Translations under genes and position numbers: made by a program | Assembly (NCBI GenBank): GCA_016185345.1 | Contig: JACPNS010000015.1 | Location: forward strand, 1 to 64,000 | Length of the DNA stretch: 64,000 nucleotides | Reading direction: 5' to 3' | Source of the DNA: Solirubrobacterales bacterium | Lineage (GTDB): Bacteria > Actinomycetota > Thermoleophilia > Solirubrobacterales > JACPNS01 | In this document: positions 42,281-52,811 of the stretch, in pieces | How the letters are laid out: each line of letters starts with the position of its first letter | Position numbering within the stretch: the stretch's first letter is position 1 | Notes under the pieces: generated by a model | Seen by the model: the letters and a program-made list of their open reading frames with translations, nothing else | Databases searched by the model: none | What the model was told of the DNA's origin: nothing

Positions 42281-43612
42281 TCAGGCGCCGCCAATGCCCA
42301 AGCGGTCGGCCTCGCGCGCGAGTTCTTCGTCGTGCGGGTTGTCAAATGCGTTGAGCGATTCCTGTTCGAGCAGCCCAAGCTCGAGTTCGACGCGCACACG
42401 CGTCTCGGGATCGACGATCTCCTTGAGGTGATTGAGCATTGCTCGCATCCGTCGGTGCACCTGCACGGCGTGTTCGCCGTAGATCCGAATCTCGGTCGTT
42501 CCCAGCTCGAAGTACTCGATCCAGGTCGGCGCATGGATCAACGCGCGCGGCGTGCCGGTCGAGTCCACGACATAAGTTGGCCCGGGGTGGCGCTCGTAGA
42601 GGCGCACGAGAATCGACTCGATTCGGTCGATCGTCTGGACGGATGTGGTCGGGTCATTGATCGCGGGCGAGAGCGCGCGAATCGCAATGTCGACGAGTAT
42701 GCGCAGGGCGAATGCCGGGTCCTGCCTGACAGTGCGCTGGCGTGAAAGCACGAACACTTTTGCGACCTGCTTGCGCGTGGGTTCGTGCTTTCCGTCGTAG
42801 ATGCGCACTGCGCCGAGTCGCGAGGACACATACTCGCCGATCTGCGGCAGAACTTCGACGAATCCTCCGGTCACGTCGGCGAGCTTGATCAGCGCTCCAC
42901 GATCCATAGCTGCGATCACGCCCGGCGCACCAAGCAGTTCGATCTCGGACACCGAGCACCCGGTCGGGAGCGTTGGGGTCGGCATCGCGCGGCCGGCCTT
43001 CACTGAAGGGTGGACGTCGTCGATCGCGCGCCAAGCCTGCATTGAGAGGGCGCGAAGGATGCCGCCGATCTGAATCTTTTCAAACGCACGCTGAACGAGC
43101 GCGGCAAACCAGGCGAGCGTTGCAACCGCGAGGAGCAGACCGAAAAAAACAGTGAACAGTGGCGCCGCGGAACTTTCGTCGCGCTGTCCGACCGAAGCCA
43201 GGGCTCCGAGCGAATACGCCGCCGTGGCTGTAGAGAGCACGAGCGTCCCCATGATGATCGGGTCGCTGCGTAGTTGATTGGCAAGGCGTGGCGAGTAGGA
43301 AGACGTCTGGATCTGCGCGGCAATGAACATCGCCGAGAAAACGATTCCGGTGAAGGTGATCATGCTGCCAGCGAGCGCCGTGAAAATCGACTGAACTGTC
43401 GATGTGAGGAGTGGCGACTGTCCGCCGATCAGCTCGTCGATCTGCGGCAGCGCAAACGAAAAGAGCAGCGCGACCATGTTCAGAGTCAGAACGACGATCC
43501 AGAGCTGACTGATCAACCAGAGTCGGGCGCGAAAAAAGCGCGGCGCAGTTGTGACCGCACGGAGATCGCGGTCCGATCCGGGACTTCCGATCACTGGGCG
43601 TTCGCGGGGCAC
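42281..43612 (-). CDS. DUF2254 membrane protein
   Basis: 443 aa. Four helices in the N-terminal half (about 38-175) and a soluble C-terminal half with the DUF2254 signature IRALSPAINDPTTSVQTIDRI (about residues 318-338) and RRMRAMLNHLKEI. Function unknown; the family is widespread in bacteria. The gene starts only about 40 nt upstream of riboswitch 2, which is transcribed in the opposite direction. Gap 42161-42280 shows nothing. Confidence 0.85.
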   Translation of the reverse strand: MPRERPVIGSPGSDRDLRAVTTAPRFFRARLWLISQLWIVVLTLNMVALLFSFALPQIDELIGGQSPLLTSTVQSIFTALAGSMITFTGIVFSAMFIAAQIQTSSYSPRLANQLRSDPIIMGTLVLSTATAAYSLGALASVGQRDESSAAPLFTVFFGLLLAVATLAWFAALVQRAFEKIQIGGILRALSMQAWRAIDDVHPSVKAGRAMPTPTLPTGCSVSEIELLGAPGVIAAMDRGALIKLADVTGGFVEVLPQIGEYVSSRLGAVRIYDGKHEPTRKQVAKVFVLSRQRTVRQDPAFALRILVDIAIRALSPAINDPTTSVQTIDRIESILVRLYERHPGPTYVVDSTGTPRALIHAPTWIEYFELGTTEIRIYGEHAVQVHRRMRAMLNHLKEIVDPETRVRVELELGLLEQESLNAFDNPHDEELAREADRLGIGGA

Positions 43613-43654
43613 CAGCCGATCCTACGGACGCTACCGGCGACGCCTATACTCGCC

Positions 43655-43835
43655 GCATTCGGTCGTGACGAGGGAAGTTCGGTGTGAAGCCGACGCGGAC
43701 CCGCCACTGTGATTGGGTGTGTTTGTCGCACGGGCGCTGAAGTTTTTTCATCCTCAGCCCCCAAGCCACTGGCAGATTTCTGCTGGGAAGGCGCGGCGAA
43801 AAGACCTGTCAGCCAGGAAACCTTTCTCGGCCGTG
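43655..43835 (+). promoter_or_regulatory. Cobalamin riboswitch 2 (upstream of the ECF uptake operon)
   Basis: Boxes in order: GAGGGAAGTTCGGTGTGAAGC, the core GCCACTG at 43703-43709 followed by TGATTG, then GGAAGGCGCGGCGAAAAGAC and GTCAGCCAGGAAACC (43809-43823). A TATACT minus-10 lies at 43646-43651, just before the aptamer. The first gene starts 40 nt after the aptamer, so B12 likely controls translation or early termination of the importer. It ties the downstream ABC system to cobalamin or its precursors. Confidence 0.92.
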
Positions 43836-43875
43836 ATCGCAAACATATCTATCCCTCGTGGAAAGGGGAACGACC

Positions 43876-44886
43876 ATGCAAAAGGCACTCACGCCTTTTC
43901 GAACACGTGTTGCGCTTCTCGCGCTCGCTGCAGTTATGACCTTCGCGGGCTTCGGCGCCGTGAATGCAAATGCCATCACCGTGAACTTGCGCGTTGAAGG
44001 CGCGACGAAGACCTTGTTCAGCGGCTCAGTAGCTACCGGCGGCCGCTCTGTTCCTGGCAGCACTGACCGACCGGAGTGTCGAGCAAACACCACCCCGGCG
44101 AGCTTCGCAAGCCCCAATACGTTCACGGCGATCGCCGACGCGGTCGGCGAATCGAACATCGCCAGCAGCGGGACCTACTACGGCTGGGGCACGATGCTCT
44201 GCGCCGTCAACGGAGAATTTCCGGCAGACACAATTGGAGGCTGGTTCGTGCGGATCAACCAACAGGATTCAACTGCGCCGAACGGTTACGTCACCGCGGC
44301 GGACCCGCTCACGGAGGGTTCGAGCGTCGTCGCATTCCTGAGTCCGGCGTACGGGGCATTCGACTCGAGCCTTGAGCTCCGTCTTCCAACGACTGCAAAA
44401 CCGGGCGTGCCGGTTGGCGGTTTCGTGGACTCATTCGACACCGCTACTGACGTCAAGTCCTCCGGCAGCGGCGCCGCCGTCACGGGCGGAGGCGCGAACG
44501 CGACGGCAGGGGCGGACGGTGGATTCTCCATCACATTTCCCTCCGAGGGCAAATTCCTCGTGAACGCCACAGCATCGGGCGCCGTTCGCGGATCGCAATG
44601 GGTTTCGGTCGCGGCCGACGCTCCGGCCTTGCCGGTCCTGCAGGCGACTCAGAAGGAGATCAACCAGAAGCGCCGCAGCGTGGCCCGCGCCAACTGCCGG
44701 AAAGCGAACCCTTCCAAGAAGGGTGACGAGTACGTCGAGTGCATCCGCACGGCGAACAACCTCGGCCGCACCGTGTCGAAGAAGGACAAGCGCATCGCCG
44801 CTCGTCTGCGCTGCCGCATCAGCTACCCACGACCGAGCTCATCGCGCGTGAAGTGCATGCGCGACGCGAACGCGATTGGGAAGTAG
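43876..44886 (+). CDS. Exported transcobalamin-like (DUF4430-type) protein with basic Cys-repeat tail
   Basis: 336 aa from ATG 43876 (GAAAGGGG upstream). Sec signal peptide with cleavage near NANA (residue 33). Residues about 35-160 resemble a DUF4430/transcobalamin C-terminal-like domain: VNLRVEGATKTLFSG, YYGWGTMLCAVNG, GGWFVRINQQDS and a GSSVVAFLS strand. A middle beta domain (165-255) looks Ig/carboxypeptidase-regulatory-like. The last 75 residues are Arg/Lys-rich and contain two copies of a C-x(n)-C..AN.(L/I)G(R/K) unit with no sortase signal. First gene after the cobalamin riboswitch, so a corrinoid-capturing surface protein is likely. Confidence 0.72.
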   Translation: MQKALTPFRTRVALLALAAVMTFAGFGAVNANAITVNLRVEGATKTLFSGSVATGGRSVPGSTDRPECRANTTPASFASPNTFTAIADAVGESNIASSGTYYGWGTMLCAVNGEFPADTIGGWFVRINQQDSTAPNGYVTAADPLTEGSSVVAFLSPAYGAFDSSLELRLPTTAKPGVPVGGFVDSFDTATDVKSSGSGAAVTGGGANATAGADGGFSITFPSEGKFLVNATASGAVRGSQWVSVAADAPALPVLQATQKEINQKRRSVARANCRKANPSKKGDEYVECIRTANNLGRTVSKKDKRIAARLRCRISYPRPSSSRVKCMRDANAIGK

Positions 44887-44893
44887 CAGGCCG

Positions 44894-45769
44894 GTGATCC
44901 GCCCGGTCTCCGCCTTGCTGATCGCAGCCTGCGCCGTCATCGGCGCGGGCTGCGGCAGCTCGGGCCCGACCGGACCGACGACCAGCGTGACTGTCACGCG
45001 CGACTTCGGCGCGTCAGAGATCGCAAGAACCCAGACGGTCGATTCGACGAACGGCCTGACCGCGCTCCGTCAGCTTGAAGCGGTCCACAAGGTGACGACA
45101 GCGTACGGCGGCCGCTACGTGAAGTCGATCAACGCCACTGCGGAGGACGGCGACAGCTCGTGGCTCTTCTATGTGGACGGCGTGGAGTCCGACCAGGGCG
45201 CGACATCGGTCCGCCTGAAACCCGGGCAGGTTGTGCAGTGGGACTTCCACCCCTGGCAGACGATTCGAACCGGAGGCGCGATCGTCGGCGCATATCCGCT
45301 GCCGTTAAAAAAGCGCGGCGTCCGCCTGATCTGTGCACCGACGAAATCCCCCGAATGCTCGGCTGCGCGCAGGGCGCTGACTGCCTCCGGGGTCGTGGTC
45401 AGTTCACAGGGGTCCGATCGCGTGATCGTCGGCACCTGGAACAACATCGAGGACTTTGACGGCGTTCGCGACCTGACCAGGTCGGGCGAGAGCAACGGTG
45501 CGTACGCACAGTTTTCCGCAGACGGCCGAACGCTGACGCCGTTGTCTGCCGACGGCTCCGAAGGCAACCAGATCAAGAAGCAGGGTGGCCTGCTCTCCGC
45601 GTTCTCGGATGCGCGAGGCGTGGTCTGGTTGGCAACGGGAACGGATCCAGCGGGCGTGAGCGCCGCTGTGCAGTTGCTTGAGGCCGGTGGACCCCAGCTG
45701 CAGAATCGGTTCGCGATGGCAGTGGGGCCTGCGGGGCCGATCGTACTCCCCGAGCGTGCCGGTCAGTGA
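44894..45769 (+). CDS. Lipoprotein with transcobalamin-like (DUF4430) domain, probable corrinoid-binding subunit
   Basis: 291 aa from GTG 44894. Lipoprotein signal LLIAACAVIGAGC with the acylated Cys near residue 20. Residues about 35-120 match DUF4430: a leading beta strand, LTALRQLEAVHKVTTAYGG, YVKSIN, SSWLFYVDGVES and LKPGQVVQWDFHPW. This domain is related to the C-terminal B12-binding domain of animal transcobalamin and intrinsic factor. Residues 125-291 form a second domain I do not recognise (RLICAPTKSPECSAARRAL and a beta-rich remainder). The stop overlaps ecfT as GTGA. Likely delivers corrinoid to the ECF importer. Confidence 0.8.
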   Translation: MIRPVSALLIAACAVIGAGCGSSGPTGPTTSVTVTRDFGASEIARTQTVDSTNGLTALRQLEAVHKVTTAYGGRYVKSINATAEDGDSSWLFYVDGVESDQGATSVRLKPGQVVQWDFHPWQTIRTGGAIVGAYPLPLKKRGVRLICAPTKSPECSAARRALTASGVVVSSQGSDRVIVGTWNNIEDFDGVRDLTRSGESNGAYAQFSADGRTLTPLSADGSEGNQIKKQGGLLSAFSDARGVVWLATGTDPAGVSAAVQLLEAGGPQLQNRFAMAVGPAGPIVLPERAGQ

Positions 45770-46665
45770 GCCGCGCCGCCGACACTGCGGCCCGCGTGCT
45801 GAGTTTCGGCTATCGCGATCGTGGCGGGCCGCTGCAGCAGGCGCGCGCGACGACCGTGATCGGTTGGTGCGTCGCCCTGGGACTCGTGCTCGCGCTGTTC
45901 ATGAACCCCGTGGTGCTTGCTGCCGTGCTGTTTGCGGTGATCGTCATGGCCTGGCGCTGCCGCGTGATCCCGGAGATGCTGGTCGCGCTCGCGATTTCAC
46001 TGCCGGTGACGATTTTGATCGCACTTGTCAATCCGATCGCCTCGCAGCAGGGTGTGACGGTGTTGGTTGCAGGGATCGAGCTGCCGGTGCTCGGGACGTT
46101 TGACATCACTCAGGAAGCTGTTGTTTACGGGCTGGTGCTGGGCTTGCGTTCGGCGGCGATCTTTGCGGTCTGCGCTTTGTACGTCTGCACCGTCAGCCCC
46201 GACGAACTGCTCCGAGTCCTGCGCCGCTACTCGGTGCGATCGGCGATCACGGCCTCGCTCGCCGTGCGTTTTGTCCCGACCCTCGCGCGCGACGGAGCGA
46301 ATCTTGCGACCGCTCGGGCATGCCGTCCGGGCGCGTCGCCATCGACGGGAGCAGTAGTGCGCGCAGCTTTTGCCCGCTCGCTTGAGCGTGCCGGCGATTC
46401 TGCGCTCGCGCTTGAGACGCGCGGCTTCGCACTCGCGCGGCCGATGCGCGTCGCCCCGCCGCCCCGGCTTCTGGCCGACCACGTCATCATGGCCTGCTCG
46501 ATCGCCGTGATCGTGCTCGCAATCGTCGGCATCGCCACGGGGCTCGCGGGCTTCACCGCATATCCACTGACGGAGGTAGCGACGGCGCCGAGTGATCTTG
46601 GCGTCGCCGGCGCGATCGCGATCGCCGCCGCGCTGCCGGTGGTGCTCCCAACGAGGCTCACGTGA
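45766..46665 (+). CDS. ecfT: ECF transporter transmembrane subunit EcfT
   Basis: 299 aa CbiQ/EcfT family. Five to six helices, with the coupling-helix signatures near the end: SLAVRFVPTLARDGANLATAR and SLERAGDSALALETRGF, which engage the ATPases. GTG 45766 overlaps the lipoprotein stop; its own stop overlaps the ATPase start. Forms the scaffold between the double ATPase and the S component. Confidence 0.88.
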   Translation: MSRAADTAARVLSFGYRDRGGPLQQARATTVIGWCVALGLVLALFMNPVVLAAVLFAVIVMAWRCRVIPEMLVALAISLPVTILIALVNPIASQQGVTVLVAGIELPVLGTFDITQEAVVYGLVLGLRSAAIFAVCALYVCTVSPDELLRVLRRYSVRSAITASLAVRFVPTLARDGANLATARACRPGASPSTGAVVRAAFARSLERAGDSALALETRGFALARPMRVAPPPRLLADHVIMACSIAVIVLAIVGIATGLAGFTAYPLTEVATAPSDLGVAGAIAIAAALPVVLPTRLT

Positions 46666-48230
46666 TGGGCTCCCTGACGATCGAACGCAGTTCAGTTGCT
46701 GCGCTCCGCTTCGACGAGTTCACTTATGCGTACCCAGGGGCCCTGAAGGCCGCGCTCGAGCTGTCGATCGAGGTTGCGCCCGGCGAGTTTGTGCTCGTAT
46801 GCGGCAACTCGGGAAGCGGCAAGTCGACATTCCTTCGCGCGATCTCGGGCCTCGTGCCGCACCACTTCGGTGGTTCGGCGGCAGGGAGCGCCGCGATCTG
46901 CGGGCTCGACCTGCGCGAGAACTCGTCCGGCGAACTCGCCGCGTTCTGCGGCACGCTGCTGCAGGACCCCGAGACTCAGGTTGTGATGGACAGTGTTCGG
47001 GCGGAGATTGCGTTCCCGCTCGAGAACCTCGGTTGGGAGCAGTCGGCAATCGCGATCGCAGTCGAGGAGACCGCCGCCGCACTCGGGATCGAAGCCCTGC
47101 TCGGCCGCCGAACCGACGAGCTTTCCGGCGGCGAACTGCAACGAGTGGCGCTCGCCGCCGCTCTGGCGCCGCGGCCCGATGTGCTCGTGCTGGACGAGCC
47201 GACGTCGCAGCTCGACCCGGTTGCGGCAGACGAACTGCTCGCGACGCTCGCCCGGCTGAACAACGATCGCGGCACAACGATCATCCTCGCCGACCACCGT
47301 CTCGAGCGAGTACTCGACGTCGCTGATCGCGTAGTGATGTTCGGGCGGGGGAAGGTCGTGATTGACGCCGATCCTCAGGAGTTTCTTGAGTTGGCGGCGC
47401 TTGACCCCGAGCGATCGCACCTGCTTCCGCCGCTGGCCGAGCTGTTTGACCGCGCAGGCCTTGACCCTCTGCCGCTGAATGCAAAGGCCGCGCGGAAGCG
47501 TCTCGGCCCGATCGCCGCACGCATCGCGGCACCCCTCCAGGCTCGGCCCGCAGGACCTGCAGTGCTTGAACTGAAGGGCGTTGGTCACAGCTACGGCCAA
47601 GCAGCACCGGTGATTTCCGGCGTCAACTTCGACCTGCGCCCAGGAGAACGGGCCGTGCTGATGGGTGCGAACGGCTCGGGCAAGTCAACGCTGCTTCGCC
47701 TGGCTCACGGAGTCCAGACCTTGAAGAAGGGGACGATCGAGCGCGGCGGCGAAGTCGCCCTGCTGCTCCAGAACCCGAACGACTATCTGATCCACGAACG
47801 CGTCTCCGAAGAAGCACCCGCCGGAGCGCTCGCCAAGTTCGGCCTCGAGCGCTTCGGCGATCGCGACCCGCGCGATCTCTCCGGAGGCGAGCGTCAACGG
47901 CTCGCGCTCGCGATCGTCATGCAGTCCGACCCTGCGGTCCTGCTGCTTGACGAGCCGACGCGGGGGATGGATCAGTTGAGAAAAATTGAACTGAGCACGC
48001 TCCTGCGAGCGATCGCCGATCGCGGCACGGCGGTCCTTGTCGCCACTCACGACGCGGAGTTCGCAGCGCACTTTGCTCAGCGCGCGCTGCTGCTGGGCAG
48101 CGGCTCACTACTTGCAGATGGGCCTGCATCGGAAGTGCTCGGCGGCGGGTGGCACTTCTCGACTGCGGTCGCAAACCTGATGCCTGGAAGTGGTGCCCTT
48201 ACGCCTGCTCAAGGTGCGGAACACCTTTGA
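46662..48230 (+). CDS. ecfA: Fused EcfA-EcfA' double ATPase
   Basis: 522 aa with two ABC ATPase domains. Domain 1: Walker A GNSGSGKST (from 48), signature LSGGELQRVALA, Walker B VLVLDEPTSQLD and switch His in ADHRLE. Domain 2: Walker A GANGSGKST (from 336), signature LSGGERQRLALA, Walker B VLLLDEPTRGMD and ATHDAEF. Powers corrinoid import with EcfT. All catalytic residues are intact in both halves. Start GTG 46662 or ATG 46665. Confidence 0.95.
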   Translation: MMGSLTIERSSVAALRFDEFTYAYPGALKAALELSIEVAPGEFVLVCGNSGSGKSTFLRAISGLVPHHFGGSAAGSAAICGLDLRENSSGELAAFCGTLLQDPETQVVMDSVRAEIAFPLENLGWEQSAIAIAVEETAAALGIEALLGRRTDELSGGELQRVALAAALAPRPDVLVLDEPTSQLDPVAADELLATLARLNNDRGTTIILADHRLERVLDVADRVVMFGRGKVVIDADPQEFLELAALDPERSHLLPPLAELFDRAGLDPLPLNAKAARKRLGPIAARIAAPLQARPAGPAVLELKGVGHSYGQAAPVISGVNFDLRPGERAVLMGANGSGKSTLLRLAHGVQTLKKGTIERGGEVALLLQNPNDYLIHERVSEEAPAGALAKFGLERFGDRDPRDLSGGERQRLALAIVMQSDPAVLLLDEPTRGMDQLRKIELSTLLRAIADRGTAVLVATHDAEFAAHFAQRALLLGSGSLLADGPASEVLGGGWHFSTAVANLMPGSGALTPAQGAEHL

Positions 48231-48898
48231 CCTCCGCCGCCGCATGGCAACTCTCGAGCGCTGCGCTCCTGTTGACGGTCTTCGCGGTGGGGTTCGCCTG
48301 GTTTGAGCGTTCGCGTCCGCCGGCGCGGATCGTCGCCGCAGTCGCCGCGCTTGTCGCGTTCGCCGTGATTGGCCGAATTCTCTTCGCGCCGTTCCCGAAC
48401 GTCAAGCCGACCACGGACATCGTGATCATCGCCGGCTTCGCGCTTGGCTTTGCTCCCGGTTGGATGGTCGGCGTATTGACGGCGTTGGTCTCGAATTTCT
48501 ACTTTGCCCAGGGACCGTGGACGCCGTGGCAGATGCTCGCCTGGGGCCTCTGCGGCCTGCTCGGAGCGACGTTGGCTCGCGGCGGACTGAAGCCTGGGTC
48601 GAGCCTGACGAGGCGCGTTCCGATGGCGCTCTGGTGTGGATTGGCGGGCATGGGGTACGGCGTGATCGTCAACTTTGGATCTGCCGTGAATCTCGCAAGC
48701 TCGGATATCAGGACGAGCTTCTGGGTGCAGATGGTCGGCTCGTTGCCCTTCGACATCGCGCACTCAATCGCCAATTTTGTCTTCTTCATGATTGCCGGCC
48801 CGTTGCTGATTCGCATGCTTGAGCGGCTGCGTCGTCGCGAGGCGTTGACCTGGCCGGAGCCCGCCAGAGACGCTGCGCAATCAGCAAAACCGGCTTAA
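48227..48898 (+). CDS. ECF transporter substrate-specific (S) component
   Basis: 223 aa from TTG 48227, whose TTGA overlaps the ATPase stop; the frame opens earlier at 48149 but that part shadows ecfA. Six helices. Stretches NVKPTTDIVIIAGFALG and VSNFYFAQGPWTPWQMLAWG belong to the S-component group often linked to DUF4430 genes. In the ECF superfamily the S component determines substrate; the riboswitch and the transcobalamin-like proteins point to cobalamin or cobinamide. Specific family naming (CbrT/CblT-like) would need a search. Confidence 0.85.
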   Translation: MTSAAAWQLSSAALLLTVFAVGFAWFERSRPPARIVAAVAALVAFAVIGRILFAPFPNVKPTTDIVIIAGFALGFAPGWMVGVLTALVSNFYFAQGPWTPWQMLAWGLCGLLGATLARGGLKPGSSLTRRVPMALWCGLAGMGYGVIVNFGSAVNLASSDIRTSFWVQMVGSLPFDIAHSIANFVFFMIAGPLLIRMLERLRRREALTWPEPARDAAQSAKPA

Positions 48899-49002
48899 TC
48901 GGCGAAAAACAGCCGGAAACGAAACCTTTTGGCGGTCTCGGCGTTTCTATAGGGTAAGTCCATGCGAATCGGTGAAAATCAGCTCGCAACCCAAAATTGG
49001 GC

Positions 49003-49031
49003 TTGCATTTGAGGAGAATATTCCTTATGAT
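49003..49031 (+). promoter_or_regulatory. Sigma-70-type promoter in the sigma factor leader
   Basis: TTGCAT (49003-49008), 17-nt spacer, TATGAT (49026-49031). It lies about 350 nt upstream of the sigma factor start. The gap 48899-49383 is otherwise gene-free; its A/T-rich portion (49120-49235) differs from the coding DNA and probably holds further control elements or a long 5' leader. Confidence 0.5.
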
Positions 49032-49383
49032 GCTCGCGTTGCACTTGGACCGGCTTACCGGCCGAGATCGGCGCATGCGACAGGGTTGTGGGTGGACACG
49101 GTCCCCGCACCAGGGTCGTGACAAATTTCGCTGCAAACAGGTATTTTGTCTTGTTCAGCGAAGTGAAACATCCATCAGACGAAGCTTGTAACATTACGTA
49201 ACAAACCCTTTAGTACCCCGCAGTAATAAATAGTCCGGAGCCAAGACCCCCCATCCCCGCAACTTGGCGCCAATCACTTCACAGAGGCACGCGAGCACCG
49301 GTTTCGATCGGCCGTCTCAGTTGGCATGCAGCCCGCGAAGAACATTCAGTCCCCACGCAGAAACACAGAGAGCAAGGCACAAA

Positions 49384-50442
49384 TTGGCAACTTTCACCCA
49401 AGACATTTTTGAGATCCCTGAGATCGGCGCGCTGCTTGAAGCAGAGTCGGTCACCGAGGAGCGTCTCCTCGAACTCGTGGAAGTCCACGAGCTTGAAGAA
49501 GCCCTGCTAGAAGACCTGCGCTCTCGTCTTGTTGAAGCCGACGTCACCATCATCAAGGGCGAAGATGACGAGGCCAACCAGATCGAGAAGCGCGCGCTGA
49601 GCGACCACGCAATCAGCGCCGAGCTCCCGAGCGACCTCACGCGTCACTTCATCAACCGCGCAAGCCGCCACAAGATCCTCACCCGTGAGCAGGAAGTCAC
49701 GCTCGCCAAGCGCATCGAGCGCGGTGACGAAGTGGCCAAGCGTCAGCTGATCGAGAACAACATGAAGCTCGTGATCAAGCTCGCGGGTAAGTACCGCGAC
49801 CAGGGTCTCGAGTTCGGAGACCTGATCCAGGAAGGCGTCATCGGCCTCAACCGCGCTGCCGAGAAGTTCGACTGGCGCAAGGGCTTCAAGTTCAGCACGT
49901 ACGCGACCTGGTGGATCCGCCAGTCAATGCAGCGCGCAACACAGAACCAGGGCCGCACGGTGCGTCTCCCGGTACACGTCGCGCAGCAGCTGGCAAAGAT
50001 CCAGAAGGCAACCCGTCGCCTCGCCGTCGAGCTCGCCCGCGAGCCCACGGATGCAGAGATCGCCGAAGCCACTGACATGGAGATCGAGGAAGTTGAGCGC
50101 GTCAAGCTTGCCGCGCTCAAGCCCACCTCGCTGAGCCTGCCGGTCGGTGAAGGTGACTCCGAGTTCGGAGACTTCCTCGAGGACGAGGACACGATCACTC
50201 CAGAAGAGTTCGCAGTCGAGGCCGAGCGTCAGCGCAAGATCACGCGCCTGCTCAGCCGCCTTTCACCCGACGAGCGCCACGTGCTCGCCGAGCGTTATGG
50301 CCTGGCCGGCGGAGAGCCGCGCACTGCCGAGGCAATCGCCCGTGGATCCGGCATGACTGCCGCTCGCGTCCGTGAGATCGAGAACGCCGCACTCAAGCGT
50401 CTCGCTCAGGACCCAGAGGCAGTCGCGCTGCGCGCCGCGTAA
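49384..50442 (+). CDS. rpoD: Primary-type RNA polymerase sigma factor (RpoD/SigA family)
   Basis: 352 aa from TTG 49384 (AAGG upstream); the frame opens at 49264 but the extra 40 residues are low-quality and lack family similarity. A short acidic region 1.1-like segment (10-60) precedes region 1.2 (SDLTRHFINRA), region 2 (NMKLVIKLAGKYRDQGLEFGDLIQEGVIGL, FDWRKGFKFSTYATWWIRQ), region 3 and region 4 (LSPDERHVLAERYGL, AARVREIENAALKRL). The intact 2.3-2.4 region predicts standard minus-10 recognition. Whether it is the primary or an alternative group 2 sigma cannot be decided from one copy. Confidence 0.93.
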   Translation: MATFTQDIFEIPEIGALLEAESVTEERLLELVEVHELEEALLEDLRSRLVEADVTIIKGEDDEANQIEKRALSDHAISAELPSDLTRHFINRASRHKILTREQEVTLAKRIERGDEVAKRQLIENNMKLVIKLAGKYRDQGLEFGDLIQEGVIGLNRAAEKFDWRKGFKFSTYATWWIRQSMQRATQNQGRTVRLPVHVAQQLAKIQKATRRLAVELAREPTDAEIAEATDMEIEEVERVKLAALKPTSLSLPVGEGDSEFGDFLEDEDTITPEEFAVEAERQRKITRLLSRLSPDERHVLAERYGLAGGEPRTAEAIARGSGMTAARVREIENAALKRLAQDPEAVALRAA

Positions 50443-50463
50443 CAGCGATCTCATTCAAGACTG

Positions 50464-50496
50464 AAAAGGGCCTCGTCGAAAGACGGGGCCTTTTTT
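50464..50496 (+). terminator. Rho-independent terminator after rpoD
   Basis: AAAAGGGCCTCGTC, GAAA loop, GACGGGGCC, then six T. The stem GGCCTCGTC/GACGGGGCC has nine pairs with one G-T. It lies 22 nt after the rpoD stop and separates it from the IDH gene. Confidence 0.92.
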
Positions 50497-50538
50497 GTTG
50501 CTCGATAATCTGCGGTTTCCCTGAGTCAGAAGAGATAG

Positions 50539-52707
<2,169 letters not shown>

Positions 52708-52782
52708 CCTCGAGCTCTACTCACAAGTAGCCCTCAGCTGAAGCTGGCTGGGCAGGCATACGAATACATTTCCGCAATTCTG

Positions 52783-52811
52783 TTGCGAACCTCCGGGAAT
52801 GCCGTTATACC
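52783..52811 (+). promoter_or_regulatory. Probable promoter of the GGDEF gene
   Basis: TTGCGA (52783-52788), 17-nt spacer, TATACC (52806-52811). It overlaps the first in-frame ATG (52799), so transcription would begin near 52818 and translation at GTG 52817/ATG 52820, i.e. a nearly leaderless message. Confidence 0.4.
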
